The position numbers were made by a program, and so were the translations under genes. A DNA stretch of 64,000 bases, from the NCBI GenBank assembly GCA_963580285.1, contig OY757020.1, forward strand, positions 98,583,497 through 98,647,496, read 5' to 3'. Under the pieces are notes generated by a model. It had not been told where the DNA came from. It was given only the letters and a program-made list of their open reading frames with translations, and did not search any database. The stretch comes from Lucinisca nassula (Eukaryota > Mollusca > Bivalvia > Lucinida > Lucinidae). The stretch's first letter is position 1. Each line of letters starts with the position of its first letter. Of this stretch, positions 11,812 through 22,026 are shown in pieces.

Positions 11812-12610
11812 AGTGGGGTTTATGGGGTTACTGATCTTTTCCTTATTTTTGTTGAAAAGCATAGATTGTGGGTACTCGTTAAAACCGTCTCATGTTGCGA
11901 GTAGGACCGCCCCTGCATATTAACCCTATTGGTTTATTGTGGCGGTATGGCTTGAGATATCATTTCATCTCAATGTCGGGTAAAAGTCCGCAGCTTCTCA
12001 AAAATGAGCGATATAGTGTTGACGGGGACGTAAAACCTCAATTCAAACAAACCTGTAAGTTTGTAGCAGTCAATTTCCAATTATGGGCCTGTCGGATTTC
12101 TTTTGTTTGTAACAATTTTTTTTTTAAATGAATGTTCCTAAAAGCGTTTTGTGGCGTGTAATCTGTGTTTACACTGTTTGCCCCACAAAATGTCATGCCC
12201 AAACAGTAAGCCAGAAAGATAAAATTATGACTTGAGTGCAAACGAATATGCGCGAAGAGTCACTTGCGCTGAAGCTACCTTTAAACAAATACGATTCTTA
12301 AGCACCACACATGTGACGTTGACAGACCTTGGCAAGAACTCCAAAGAAGTACTGTGGTGACAAGCATCGAAGACCGGTTTTACCCTTCAAACCTTTAGAG
12401 TCTTTACAACACCTGCACAAGTCCGTAAAATGAACACCCGCCACTAAACCCCACTTTATATAGTGAAAATTGGGGATTACGTGGGTAAACATTGTTTACC
12501 TTATTTCTGCTCAAAAACATAGTTTGTTGGTACTCTGTAGAACCGTCTTAATGAGGTGGTTCTAACGAGCACCCACACTCTACGTTTGCAGTACCAAGAA
12601 GAAAAGGGCC
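11812..12610. repeat. Two copies of a foldback MITE (ACCGCCTCAT family), the first cut by a SINE
   Basis: At 11812-11910 the half-palindrome GTGGGGTTTATGG...ATAGATTGTGGGTACTCGTT is cut by a SINE fragment (11908-12055, minus). At 12445-12600 a fuller copy reads CCCCACTTTATATAG, TTATTTCTGCTCAAAA, then GAACCGTCTTAATGAGGTGGTTC and the complementary arm CACCCACACTCTACG. The flank at 12610-12670 (CATCAGAATAATAGCCAT, GTCGCACGGGTGTGTT) recurs at 19945-20010. Bases 12056-12440 show nothing recognised. Confidence 0.6.
11908..12055 (-). mobile_element. SINE-like ~300-bp repeat (CAAA-tailed), fragment
   Basis: Contains the diagnostic blocks ATGGCTTGAGATATCATTTC, TGTCGGGTAAAAGTCC and TGTTGACGGGGACGT, and ends in AATTCAAACAAAC. 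This is the 3' half of the family seen complete at 50710-51009. Confidence 0.7.
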
Positions 12611-12887
12611 CCGCACTTTCATCAGAATAATAGCCATTTTGGAGATTAGAAAAAATGCACGATGTCGCACGGGTGTGTTAACGTAACGAACCGAGTTCCC
12701 GTGCCGATATGACCTTAGTTATTGATGAGACGTCAAACAATATTCTTAACACTGAGCAAAACCTAGTGAAAACCTGTTTTCGGGGCTGGCTTACTTGTGA
12801 GGCACCAACTGGCCTGCTCAACTTCATAGACTGTCTGGTTGGTTCATAGACGAATGTCAACAATTTATGTTTTAGAGCAGAAATAAG

Positions 12888-14226
12888 AACAAGAGCTATC
12901 GCATGACAGCATAGCTCGCCTGTTTTGCGCCTTCAAGATATAAGGTCACACTCTCCTACATATACTTTGAGGTCAATCATCAGGTCACATGGAACATATA
13001 TTCCAGATATTTCATTTCAGAATCAAATAATATCTGTATTTTAAGGCAAAATCACTGAACCATGGAAACAGGTCACACTGACCAAGATATATTTCTATGG
13101 AATCATCTGGTCACATGGAATTGATTATTCAGATATGAAGTGTCTCGATCAAGTAGGTCAATCATCTGGTTGCATTGAAGTAATATCCCAGGTATAACAT
13201 TTCATTATCAAAATAGTATTCAAGATAATAGTCAAAATCACAGAACCATGAAATATAGGTCACACTGACCTAGATATACTTTGATGTAAACCATCAGGTC
13301 ACATTGAACTAATAATCCAGGTATGACATTCCTCCATTAAATAGTATTCAAGATAATAGGCCAAATCACTGAACCATGAAATATAGGTCACACTGACCTA
13401 TATATATTTTGAGGTCAATCAGCAGGTCACATCAAACAAATAATCAAGGTATGACTTCTCTTCACCAAATAGTATTCAAGATAATAGGCAAAATTACTGA
13501 ACCATGGAATATAGGTCACAAGGTCACACTGACCTATATGTCAATTATGGAGTCTAATGTAACTAATAATCCAGGTATTTGACATTTCTCCATTGAATAG
13601 TATTCAAGATAATAGGCAAAATCACTGAACCATGAAATAGAGGTCACACATATTTGGTGGTCAGTTAACGGGTCACATGGAACTAATACTCCAGGTATGA
13701 CATTTTTCCTTCAAATAGTATTCAAGATAATAGGCAAAAACACTGAACCATGAAATAAAGGTCACAGTTACCTAGATGCATTTTGAGGTCAATCATGGAG
13801 TCACGTGACACTAATATCCCAGGTGTGACATTTCTCCAACTATTAGTCTTCAAGATATAAGGCAAAATCACTGGTCCATGACCTTCACTCTTTTACACTT
13901 GAACCAATGTCACATGGTTGGCTGATATATAACCAATTGTGTCTATAATTTGTAAGCATAGTGAATATAACATATTAAGGTGTCCTAGAGTTTGACCTCT
14001 AGCCCATGCCCGGGGCATGAACCCAGGGTATGTTGTATTTGTACGTCAGAAGACCCTCCCAGGTACTTACGTTCCAAATATGAGTATTCTGTGATAAGTG
14101 ACTGTTGAGATATAAGCATTTGAACAACTTTTAACGCAGTCTGACGGGAACGGGAACGCACACGCAAACGCGCACAACCGAGGTCACAACATTAGCTCTC
14201 CTTGTACTTCGTACAGGCGAGCTAAT
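12888..14226 (+). mobile_element. Pearl/HINE-type element with ~127-bp tandem core, in the last ADA intron
   Basis: Starts AACAAGAGCTATCGCATG...CATAGCTCGCC and ends with the hairpin AGCTCTCCTTGTACTTCGTA, CAGGCGAGCTAA. The core repeats ATCACTGAACCATG with spacing near 127 bp (13238, 13365, 13493, 13621, 13740, 13867) and includes AGGTCACACTGACCTA in most units. The right arm holds GACGGGAACGGGAACGC. The left end abuts a foldback MITE fragment (TTTTAGAGCAGAAATAAG). Confidence 0.7.
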
Positions 14227-14428
14227 TTTACCTTTACCCCCCGTAGACCTCAGTTTTACTATAAAGGGGACGACTAAAGGATCGTTCCTGTGAAGTTTGG
14301 TCAAAATCCGATCAGTGGTTCAGGAGGAGATGTCGTTTGAAGAAATTGTTTACGGACGCATACACGGACGACGGACAAAGTGTGATCACAAAGGCTCACC
14401 TCATCACTACGTGACAGGTGAGCTAAAA
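14227..14428 (+). mobile_element. Right-arm remnant of a second pearl/HINE-type element
   Basis: Bases 14260-14428 closely match the right arm at 4610-4806: GGATCGTTCCTGTGAAG, ATGTCGTTTGAAGAAATTG and the final hairpin CACCTCATCACTACGTGACA, GGTGAGCTAAAA. It directly follows the preceding element. No tandem core is left. Confidence 0.7.
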
Positions 14429-14473
14429 AAGGGTTAACAGATTGGCTGACTCGGCAATGTATATATGTTACAG

Positions 14474-14563
14474 ATTTTCAACGCTGCACGTTCCTCCTTT
14501 GCTCCAGAAGAAGAAAAGCGGAAAATTCTAGCTGACCTGACAAACATCTATGGTGAACATTGA
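14474..14563 (+). CDS. ADA: Adenosine deaminase, last coding exon with stop
   Basis: Acceptor ATGTTACAG precedes 14474; phase 0 matches the previous donor. Thirty codons read IFNAARSSFAPEEEKRKILA...IYGEH then TGA at 14561-14563. N-AA-SSF-EEEK is the C-terminal block of adenosine deaminases. The short tail after it fits ADA rather than a secreted ADGF-type protein. The nearest AATAAA I noticed downstream, at 14873-14878, lies inside a MITE; that it is used is only a guess. Confidence 0.87.
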   Translation: MFNAARSSFAPEEEKRKILADLTNIYGEH

Positions 14564-14639
14564 CAAATCTGATCAGACAATGAATGCCTTCGAGCACATC
14601 GTGACGGCAAATACAGCAGTTGCTATTTTACACTAACAC

Positions 14640-15240
14640 TTATTTTAGACGCCGAATTACTTTTCACTGTCAAAAGTTTTTTTTTTTTCTTTTCTTTTTA
14701 ATTTTCGCCCTTTCAAGAACAGTACTAATAACTGTGTATAAGCAGCATGGGCTATTATATAGAGGATCTTACATGAGTGCCCATGTATTATTGAATTTAT
14801 TAAACGAGTTGAGAAAAAATGATAAAATGCGAGGCTTCGACGAGCATTTTATTCCTTCTCCAGAACGAGTTTAATAAATTCAATAATACATGAGCACGAA
14901 TGCAAGATTCTATTTATTATATGTCATTTAAAATACATTTTATTCACGATTGTTTACAAAAATATCAATTTTCAGCCATTAGTAAACGCGACGTCGTTAA
15001 GGACGTCGTACATGCAACGTTACGGGCCGTATCTAACTAATTTGCATATTTAATCCGCCAGTGGATTATCGAAAATATGACATGGCGTTATTACACTCTC
15101 AGACGCGACGTCATGTGATAAATTGGACTATTTTGGACGCCGAGTGACTTTTTACTCATCTTGTTTTAATTAATGGCCGTTTGAAGAATAGTTCGCTTAT
15201 AATTGTGTAAGAGCACCATTAACTATCATACAGGCATCAT
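14640..15240. mobile_element. MITE (GATCTTACATG family) between ~110-bp direct repeats
   Basis: The foldback at 14762-14910 has arms with TGTATTATTGAATTTATTAA and its complement around a GCGAGGCTTCGACGAGC centre. It is followed by the family's unique block (AGTAAACGCGACGTCG, TTTGCATATTTAATCC). On both sides lie diverged direct repeats: 14642-14750 (TTTTAGACGCCGAATTACTT...) and 15128-15235 (TTTTGGACGCCGAGTGACTT...). These may be terminal repeats of a larger element. Confidence 0.55.
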
Positions 15241-15264
15241 GAAAACACGCCTATATAATTCTGA

Positions 15265-15980
15265 CCCTCTTGAACCCCACTTTTATATGGTAAAACTGGG
15301 GTTTACAGGGTTAAACCTTATCTTTTTATCTCTGTTCTAAAATATAGAGTGTGGATACTCGTTAGATGAGGCGGTTCTCAAATGTATTCACAATCCATAC
15401 TTTGAGCAGAAATAAGAAAAATATCAGAATTTTTCATCTCTTAGAAATTCTTAAAATTCTCGATTTTACATTTACACATTTACAATGTATTTGTATGGGC
15501 ATGTTTTCATAATTTATTTGCAACCACATTTGTTCCCTAAACTGTTGACGTAAATACAAAACATGTAAACTTTACAATACAACAACAGTTTTTATGCAGA
15601 TCAAAATGACCATCACGGTAACCATGACGAAAATACGCATTTACTTTTACTACCAAAACTGGAATTTATAATAAAAAAAACAAAAAAAAAACGACGAGGC
15701 AGTTCCAAAGACATTACGCAATCACTCCTATACAAATACATTGCCACCTTTATCGCTGAAAAAATGAAAACTCTATGATGAAAAATCGTGATATTTTTTC
15801 TTATTTCTGCTCAAAATATAGATTGTTGGCACTCGTTAGAACCGCCTCATCGAGGCGGTTCTAACGAGTACCCATAATCTATATTTTAGAGCAGAAATAA
15901 GAAAAATAAGGTATACCCCCGGAAACCCCAGTTTTACTATATAAAAGTGGGGTTCAAGGGGGTCAAAATAATATAGGCGA
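15265..15980. repeat. Two foldback MITEs of the ACCGCCTCAT family
   Basis: One copy at about 15270-15425 is partly deleted. The second, 15793-15910, is an almost perfect palindrome of nearly 120 bp centred on GAACCGCCTCATCGAGGCGG. Each copy carries an outer CCCCA(C/G)TTTTA...TAAAACTGGGG mini-palindrome next to it (15277-15310 and 15918-15955). A half arm is also seen at 16005-16040. Confidence 0.65.
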
Positions 15981-16374
15981 GTTCCAAAGAGTAGGCTTAC
16001 ACAGAATCTATGTTTTTTGTGCTGAAATAAAAGAAACAAGGATAACCCGTGTCAACAAAGATATCAAAAGGCTGACCAGACGTAACAAAAAGGCCTTTCG
16101 CCATGTTCAGCAGACTGGACTCAGCCAGGACATACAAAGCACTTACAGAAGAGACACAGCACCGACTACGTGGGAGACCTTTTCTTGCACACAAGATAAG
16201 GAAGTCCATAGTTTAAGCTTGGAATAGAAATTCTGTTCTTACCCTGGTGTTCTTACCCAAAATCGAATATTCTCGCGTATTTGATAATACATATGCGCCG
16301 TCGTTAAGGTCAAAATTTCAGCACGTTACGTGACGTCACGAAATATTACTGAAGTGTCATCACAATATGGCGGA

Positions 16375-16585
16375 CGTCGGCAACCGAAGTGACTGCATGA
16401 TTACAAATCCACGCTCAGAAATGCAAGTGAGACCTTTGCAAGAAAAAGAATCCAATATGGATGTGAGGGGTGGAAAGAAAAATCCATTCCTCAGGATCAC
16501 TGTCCGCCATCATTCGGCAAGCCTCGTGATGCCGGACAGTGACCTTCGAGACGGATTTTTCCATCCACCCCTCACAACCATGTAA
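16375..16585. repeat. Foldback MITE inside the LINE linker region
   Basis: The left arm ATATGGATGTGAGGGGTGGA, AAATCC, CACTGTCCG is inverted on the right as CGGACAGTGAC, GGATTTTT, CCACCCCTCACAACCATG, around GGCAAGCCTCGTGATGCC. Confidence 0.6.
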
Positions 16586-17029
16586 GATTCTTATAGTCAC
16601 TGGAAATGACAATAACCCAAAGAGGTCGTGGTCCCTTATCAAAGGGGAGAAGTGTGACAATAATGTCATCTCACCATTGAGAAAAAATGGAGTTGCACAC
16701 TCAAGGCCAGTTTGTCAACTCCTTCACAGAAGAAGACACATCTAGTAAACCTTCACTAGCACCAAGCCCTTACCCTGATGTCATAGACTTCATCATTGGT
16801 TTAGGTGTGGAGAAACCGCCCCAAGGATTAAATCCACACAAAGCAACTGGAATAGACAACTAACACTCCAAATTCCTCAAAGAAGCTACATCCGAAGTGT
16901 CTCCTGCTCTCCAGCTGATCTTTACAGCTTTACTAAAACAACGCAAAGTTCCAGATGACTGGAAGATAGCTGACGTCACGCCAGTCTTCAAAAAGGGTGA
17001 CCGTAGTACACCTAACTACAGACCAATTC

Positions 17030-17575
17030 ATCACGAAAAACTAGGGTTTACAGGGGTAAATCTTATTTTTCTCATTTCTGCTCTAAATTGTTCGTTTGAT
17101 TTAAGGTTTAACGTCCCCGTTAGCACTGCATAGGTCTTTTTGGAGACGCTGCTTCCAATTTTGTGGGACTTTTACCCGACGTTGAGATGAAATGAAATCT
17201 CAAGCCCTGTCGCCCAATGAAACCATTAGGGTTTATGAGCATGGACAGTCCGACTCACACCGCTTTGCCTGGGCAGGGCTAAATCCTCTAAGCGGTTTAC
17301 CAGTACTAGTATGCGGCCGGTTTCAGCTCTGCTCGGAAGCATCATGCAGCCCATCTATTTCTTCAAGCCCCGATGGAGGGGGGGGGGGGGGGCGTTTCTG
17401 CTATAAGATATAGATTGTTGGTACTCGTTAGAAGCGCCTCGATGAGGCGGTTGTAACGGGTACCCATAATCTATATTTTGAGCAGAAATAAGCAAACAAA
17501 TCACACTTTTCATCTTACAATTTTCGTTTTTCGGCCATAATGTTTACAATGCATTATTTGTATAGGCGTTTTTTC
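17030..17575. mobile_element. Foldback MITE containing a full SINE-like repeat
   Basis: The MITE arm (GGGTTTACAGGGGTAAATC, TTTCTGCTCTAA) is interrupted at about 17085 by the 300-bp SINE-like repeat, GTTTGATTTAAGGTTTAACG through to a G-run at about 17393. The MITE resumes at 17396 with a copy of the target (TTTCTGCTATAA), then GATTGTTGGTACTCGTT and the second arm ending at GAGCAGAAATAAG. The order of insertion is therefore LINE, then MITE, then SINE. Confidence 0.65.
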
Positions 17576-18005
17576 GTAATGTCACTGACAGCCATCTGCA
17601 GCAAGGTGATGGAACATATTCTCCCAAGCTCGAGAATGCAGCATCTCGATGTCCACAACACACGATCCGACCGGCAACATGGTTTTCGCATGAAACGGTC
17701 ATGCGAAAGTAAACTAATCCTGAATCCCAGACTTGGCCTTAAGCCTTGAAGGAAGAGGGGAGCAGATATACGCAGTCCTACTGGACTTTAGCAAGGCGTT
17801 CAATAAGGTTCCTTATCAGCGCCACCTTCTGAAGCTTCACCAACATGGCGTAAGAGGTCCCTTACTCTCATGGACAGACAGCTTTCTCAGATGCTGGTGT
17901 CGGGAGGAAGTGCTCATCGTCAGTTCCAGTTGTGTTAAGATCCCCACAGGGCACCGTCCTCGACCATCTCCTATTCCTCCTTTACATCAACGAACTCCCA
18001 GAGTG

Positions 18006-18123
18006 TGGTTTTAAGATTTGGGTCTCACCAACAGCTAATGTCATACGGAGACGGGACCTCGGTTTTAAAACTCATCCGAAAGTCGGGAGAAGCTAGGGAT
18101 CGATCCTGCGAAACCTGGTTTAC
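18006..18123 (+). mobile_element. 108-bp SINE copy in LINE RT
   Basis: Matches 24776-24883: CACCAACAGCTAATGTCATA, CGGAGACGGGACCTCGG, CTCATCCGAAAGTC, GGATCGATCCTGCG. Diverged flanking repeats AACGAACTCCCAGAGTGT (about 17989) and AACGAACTCCCCGACAGTGT (about 18124) look like an old target duplication. Confidence 0.6.
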
Positions 18124-18605
18124 AACGAACTCCCCGACAGTGTTGCCTCTACTACTAGGCTCTTTGCTGATGACAGTCTCCTCTTCTGGAAGATCAAGAG
18201 TGGGGAAGTCCAGCGCATCATACAAGAAGACATCCGAAGATTAGAGGAATTGGAAATCGATTGTAAGATGCCCTTTAACCCAACGAAGTGTCAGGACATC
18301 AGAATCTGAAAGAAGAGGAACCAGCGAATCGGCTCCTACCACATATACGGTCACCAACTCTGGAAAGTACCTTGGCAAACCCTCTCTAGGAACTCGCATT
18401 TCGGTCAGGTAACCAAAAAGCTAACAACACAGTCATTCCTCAGAAGGAAGTTTTCCAGCTGCCCACAGCACACCCAAGCCCAGAGCTACCAGACCGGTAT
18501 ATACTGGAGTATGCGCCAACAGTCTGGGATACTTACACCCAACTGATTGTTTTGGATTTAACAACACGTTAACCCTTGTGGGTCATTTTGTGTCGTCTTA
18601 CATAG

Positions 18606-18970
18606 AAATAGAGGATCTTACATTAGTGCTCATGTAGTATTGAATTTATTAAACGAGTTGAGGAAAAGGGATAAAATGCGAGGCTTGCCGAGCATTTTAT
18701 CCCTTTTCCTCAACGAGTTTAATAAATTCAATATTATATGAGCACGAATTCTATTTATCATATGACATTTAAAACGCATTTTATTCACGACTGTTTTAAA
18801 AAATGTCAATATTCCGCCGTTAGTAAACGCGACGTCGTTAAGGACGTCGTACATGTAACGTTACAGGACGTATCTAGCTAATTTGCATATTTAATCCACT
18901 AGTGGATTATCGAAAATAATACATGGGGTTATTACACTCTCAGACGCGGCGTCATGTGATAAAGGAAGAT
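18606..18970. mobile_element. MITE (GATCTTACATG family)
   Basis: Foldback at 18610-18750: GATCTTACATTAGTGC, GAATTTATTAAACGAGTTGA, GGAAAAGGGATAAAATGC and their complement, then the unique block AGTAAACGCGACGTCG, TAATTTGCATATTTAATCC, CAGACGCGGCGTCATG. It separates two parts of the LINE RT. Confidence 0.65.
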
Positions 18971-19789
18971 AAGAGATTGAAGAGCGGACGAAAGTGAGAA
19001 AGAGGAAAATGAATGAAAGTGTAAAAACAGAGGAAATAACAACAGCCCCCCCCCCCCCCCTCTAACCTTATCCGCTGCAAGGACAACAGGCCTTGTCCAA
19101 CTGTAAGCCAGTATTAATTGGGCGCCCAAGTGACACAAGATACACGTCACCTTTGCCTCACCCAACCCCTAACAAGTTTGAAGCTATTCAGCGCCGTGCT
19201 GCGAGGTTCGCGACAGGGGACTACCGCACAACAAACAGTGTATCAGAAATGGTCACTGACCTCGGATGGGAAGCCCTGCAACAAAGACGCATACACGCAA
19301 AACTAGTTATAATGTACAGGATCACCAACGGCCCTATTGACACCCAAACCCATCAGCTTCTTCGCTTCTTCACCCAGCCGCTCTCAACACAAGATGTCAC
19401 TCAATGCGCTTCCTGATGCCCTATTGCAGTATAATAATTGATACTTACCTCTGCCCACTCTTTCCATCGGGGATATGCCTCTAGAACCAGCTGTTGGAAT
19501 CCATTATCACAGCACGAACCTTGGTGTCATTCACGAGAGGGCTGGTTGGCCACTTTTAGCCAGAAGAGGAATTTTTTTTATCAGTTTTTATCCGCGCCCC
19601 AGAGGCACATTTTAAATACATGTAGTAACAATGTGACGGTGCTCCAGAGAGGACAATTATTGGAAGAAGAAACTCCAGTTTCACCATATAAAAGTGCGGT
19701 TTAAGGGGGTTCAAAATTATATAGGCGAGCTTTCATAATGACATCCGGATACAAAAAAGGCATATCTCCTTTCTCTACATCGCGCTAAC

Positions 19790-20180
19790 AAGTCCGTGAC
19801 TGGGGTTTAGGGATGTATACATTATTTTTCTTATTTCTGCTCCGAGACATAGGTTGTGGGTACTCGTTAGAACCGCCTCAATGAGGCAGATCTAACCAGC
19901 ACCCACAACCTATGTTTTGAGTAAAAAAAAGAAAAAGATCATGGATTTTCATCAGAAAAGTAGCCATATTAGAGATGTGAAGAAATGACTCTGTCGCACG
20001 GGTGTGTTATTGTAATAAGAACAAGCATCTTTCAGATGAAAATGTACTGTGTTTTTCTTATTTCATGATCAAATGTAGATTGTGGGTGGTAGTTAGAACC
20101 ATCTAATCGAGCAGGTTCTAACGAGTATCCACAATGTCTGTGTTTGAGCATAAAATAGGGAAATACTGAATACCTCCGAA
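19790..20180. repeat. Two further ACCGCCTCAT-family foldback MITEs
   Basis: Copy one at 19815-19940 has TTATTTCTGCTCCGAGA, GGGTACTCGTTAGAACCGCC and its complement. Copy two at 20055-20165 has AGATTGTGGGTGGTAG, AACCATCTAATCGAGCAGGTT and the matching arm. The AGTAGCCATATTAGAGATG flank resembles 12630-12660. Confidence 0.6.
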
Positions 20181-20201
20181 AACCCCATTTTCTGCATATA
20201 A

Positions 20202-20488
20202 ATATGTTCTATAAAAGGGTTATCCTTTGGAAGCAAGGAATACACCACGGAAGTGAAAAATATGGAGTGTACATGTTTTCTGGGCCAGACTAGCTAGTTT
20301 CGGCCATTTTAGGCCTCATCAGTGACCCTCAGATATTTTCAAAATTCCACAATGGAATCAATGATCCCAAAGGACAAGAAAATATAATCTACACCATGAT
20401 GTAGGGCAGGGAGACGTTTTACCGCCGCCACACATTCCCACACACCAGCTGTAGTGAAGTTATATATGTTCTATAAAAGGGTTATCCT
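20202..20488 (-). mobile_element. Retrozyme-like 237-bp monomer bounded by 25-bp direct repeats
   Basis: An identical 25-bp sequence lies at 20202-20226 and 20464-20488, the mark of a target-site duplication. The 237 bp between read, on the minus strand, CTTCACTACAGCTGGTG, TGTGGCGGCGGTAAAACGTC, GTCCTTTGGGATCA, then a hammerhead motif. The leader blocks match the 382-bp units at 39446-40391. There is no ORF. A non-coding element with a type I hammerhead fits metazoan retrozymes or Penelope-element terminal repeats; which enzyme mobilises it cannot be told here. Confidence 0.7.
20282..20328 (-). ncRNA. Hammerhead ribozyme, type I (minus strand)
   Basis: Read on the minus strand: stem I GGGTCA, core CTGATGA, stem II GGCC-TAAAAT-GGCC, core GAAA, stem III CTA-GC-TAG, cleavage triplet GTC, stem I return TGGCCC. 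Stem I pairs fully with one G-U. All invariant core bases are present. The predicted cut is between 20288 and 20287. The very short stem III is typical of retroelement-type hammerheads, which often work as dimers. Confidence 0.8.
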
Positions 20489-20544
20489 AAGTTGGAATTT
20501 GAGGGCGTTTGTTTGACAGATTCGCTAACCTGTGATGTGAAATA

Positions 20545-20695
20545 TAGTACTTACATGGTTAGTGTCTTTAATAATAAAATATAATCGGTGAGCCTTAGAC
20601 AATTTTATAGGGGCGAGCTTTAGTAAGCCCCTATAAAACTGTCGGGGCGAACCGATTATATTTCATCATTAAAGACGCTAATCATGTCTTTAGTT
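20545..20695. repeat. Foldback MITE
   Basis: ATGGTTAGTGTCTTTAATAA, AAATATAATCGGTGAGCC and TTTTATAGGGGC on the left mirror GCCCCTATAAAACTG, GGCGAACCGATTATATTTC and AAAGACGCTAATCATG on the right. Confidence 0.65.
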
Positions 20696-20721
20696 TATAC
20701 AGCAATTCAAAACAATCAAAA

Positions 20722-20865
20722 CGGGCCTCCACGGCCTAGTGGTTAAGAGCGCTGACTCTTGATCATTAGGTCTCTCACCGCTGTCGTTCGAGCCTCGCTC
20801 GGTCACATGTAAGACGCCAAGTTGTGCAACGGAAGGTCAGGTGGTTTTTCTTCGGGTACAAAATA
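20722..20865 (+). mobile_element. tRNA-derived SINE (truncated)
   Basis: GGCCTCCACGGCCTAGTGGT (box A) and GTTCGAGCCTCG (box B) sit at tRNA-like spacing, followed by the family body AAGGTCAGGTGGTTTTTC. Complete relatives are at 26184-26408, 49817-50056 and 51650-51862. It is not a tRNA gene because the acceptor stem does not pair and the body continues. Confidence 0.7.
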
Positions 20866-21079
20866 AGGGAAATACTGAATACCCCATTTTTCTCTACAGA
20901 AAGTTGGTTTAGAGGTCGCTGGTTTCACAGATTTATTAACCTGTGATGCGTAATAAAAGTTTTGCTGTTATGATGTATGTCGTTATAAAGAGGCCTGAGT
21001 TTGGCTTTTATTACGAAAACATGCCTATTCAAATAAATTGTAAAATTTACCGGCGTAAAACGAAAATTTGAGTAAGAAA

Positions 21080-21245
21080 ATGTGTGATATTTTTCTTATT
21101 TCTGATCAAAATACAGGTTGCGGGGACTCGTTAGAACCGTCTCGTTGAGTAGGTTCTAACGAGTACCCATAGTCTATATTTTAGAGCAGAAATACGAAAA
21201 ATATGGTTTATACCTGTAAACCCCAGTTCTACTATATAAAAGGAC
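21080..21245. repeat. ACCGCCTCAT-family foldback MITE
   Basis: TTCTTATTTCTGATCAAAA, GGGGACTCGTTAGAACCGTC and the complementary arm GGTTCTAACGAGTACCCAT, GAGCAGAAATACGAAAAATA, then CCCCAGTTCTACTATATAAA. It ends just before the zinc-finger ORF. Confidence 0.6.
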
Positions 21246-21312
21246 AGAGGAAGCTGTCATATACATTTTTAAATCCAGAGCACCGACCGGCCTCAATCTT
21301 AAACAGTAGAAA

Positions 21313-21801
21313 ATGAAACCTCATCAAGGTACCGAGTGCAACAAGACTTTCACTACACCAGCCACCCTACGACGACATCGGGAAGCCTTCCACCAACAAT
21401 TCAGATTAAACTATCAGTGCTGGAACTGCCACCACGTCTACGCAAGGAAAGAAAACGTACTAAAACATTCCAGGCACAGCGACACCGATGGAAAGTTTAT
21501 TATCTGCTCTACCACAAACAAAAGGTACAACCCCCAGATTTCAAGACCGAAGACATGGACCCCACCGGCAGAGGCCCAACCACGAAGCACTGGAACCATA
21601 TTCAAAGTGCAGGTGAAGAGCATGATGCCGGAACTTCAAACAACACCAAGCAACAGCCGTCAGAAATCACCGGAATATAGACCATTCACCATCCGGGAAA
21701 TGAACAAGATCTATCCCATAACCCTAGAGGAACTTCAGAAAGAACTTGAACTAACGGACAGCGATTCGGACTCGGACTCTACTAACGATACAAATCTCTA
21801 A
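21313..21801 (+). CDS. Small C2H2 zinc-finger-like ORF, possibly of a mobile element
   Basis: An uninterrupted 162-codon frame, ATG at 21313, with an in-frame stop just upstream (TAG at 21307). The first finger is degenerate (C-x12-H-x4-H, one Cys missing); the second has CWNC and HSRH with a 12-residue spacer. The middle is basic and Pro/Ser-rich (RPKTWTPPAEAQPRS). The end is acidic (SDSDSDSTNDTNL) after a helical LEELQKELEL. No family is recognised. A hammerhead-like motif follows 230 bp downstream (22029-22070), and the intact frame stands out in a region of dead elements. It may be the protein of a small retroelement or a host exon; this is an inference. Confidence 0.5.
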   Translation: MKPHQGTECNKTFTTPATLRRHREAFHQQFRLNYQCWNCHHVYARKENVLKHSRHSDTDGKFIICSTTNKRYNPQISRPKTWTPPAEAQPRSTGTIFKVQVKSMMPELQTTPSNSRQKSPEYRPFTIREMNKIYPITLEELQKELELTDSDSDSDSTNDTNL

Positions 21802-22026
21802 GAGAAAACAACTCAACTATCAAGAACCACCAGGCATAATAGACTATAATCGACACAATCAAGTACAATTTAAACTTAATTCTAATTCTACTTACTCTGG
21901 ACTTTCACTTTTTGTCAGCTATCTTTGTTTTTATTTAATCAAATACCTATATTAATAGAACAATCGAATCACGTGACAATACCTTACCGGTTTCCTATAC
22001 ATTAAGGGCCAGAATCTTTCTATAAT

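Larger units (their letters stand above)
16030..19560 (+). pseudogene. Jockey/CR1-like LINE ORF2, shredded by later insertions
   Basis: Coding blocks in order: linker at 16030-16215 (KRLTRRNKKAF), 16590-16745 (TGNDNNPKRSWSLIKGEK), RT N-part 16790-17030 (NPHKATGIDN, VTPVFKKGDRSTPNYRPI), 17575-17750 (SKVMEHIL, RQHGF), 17733-18005 (LLDFSKAFNKVP, changed from KAFDKVP, then PTGHRP), 18124-18550 (RLFADDSLLFW with FADD intact; FNPTKCQ) and the C-terminal block 19160-19420 (EAIQRRAARFATGDY, LGWEALQQRR). Frameshifts and stops are frequent. Insertions are listed separately. Confidence 0.75.

Noticed and set aside
20722..20800. tRNA gene
   Set aside because: Box A and B are present but the acceptor stem does not pair and the sequence continues into a repeated body found at three other places; it is a tRNA-derived SINE. 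The same applies to 26184-26408, 49817-50056 and 51650-51862.
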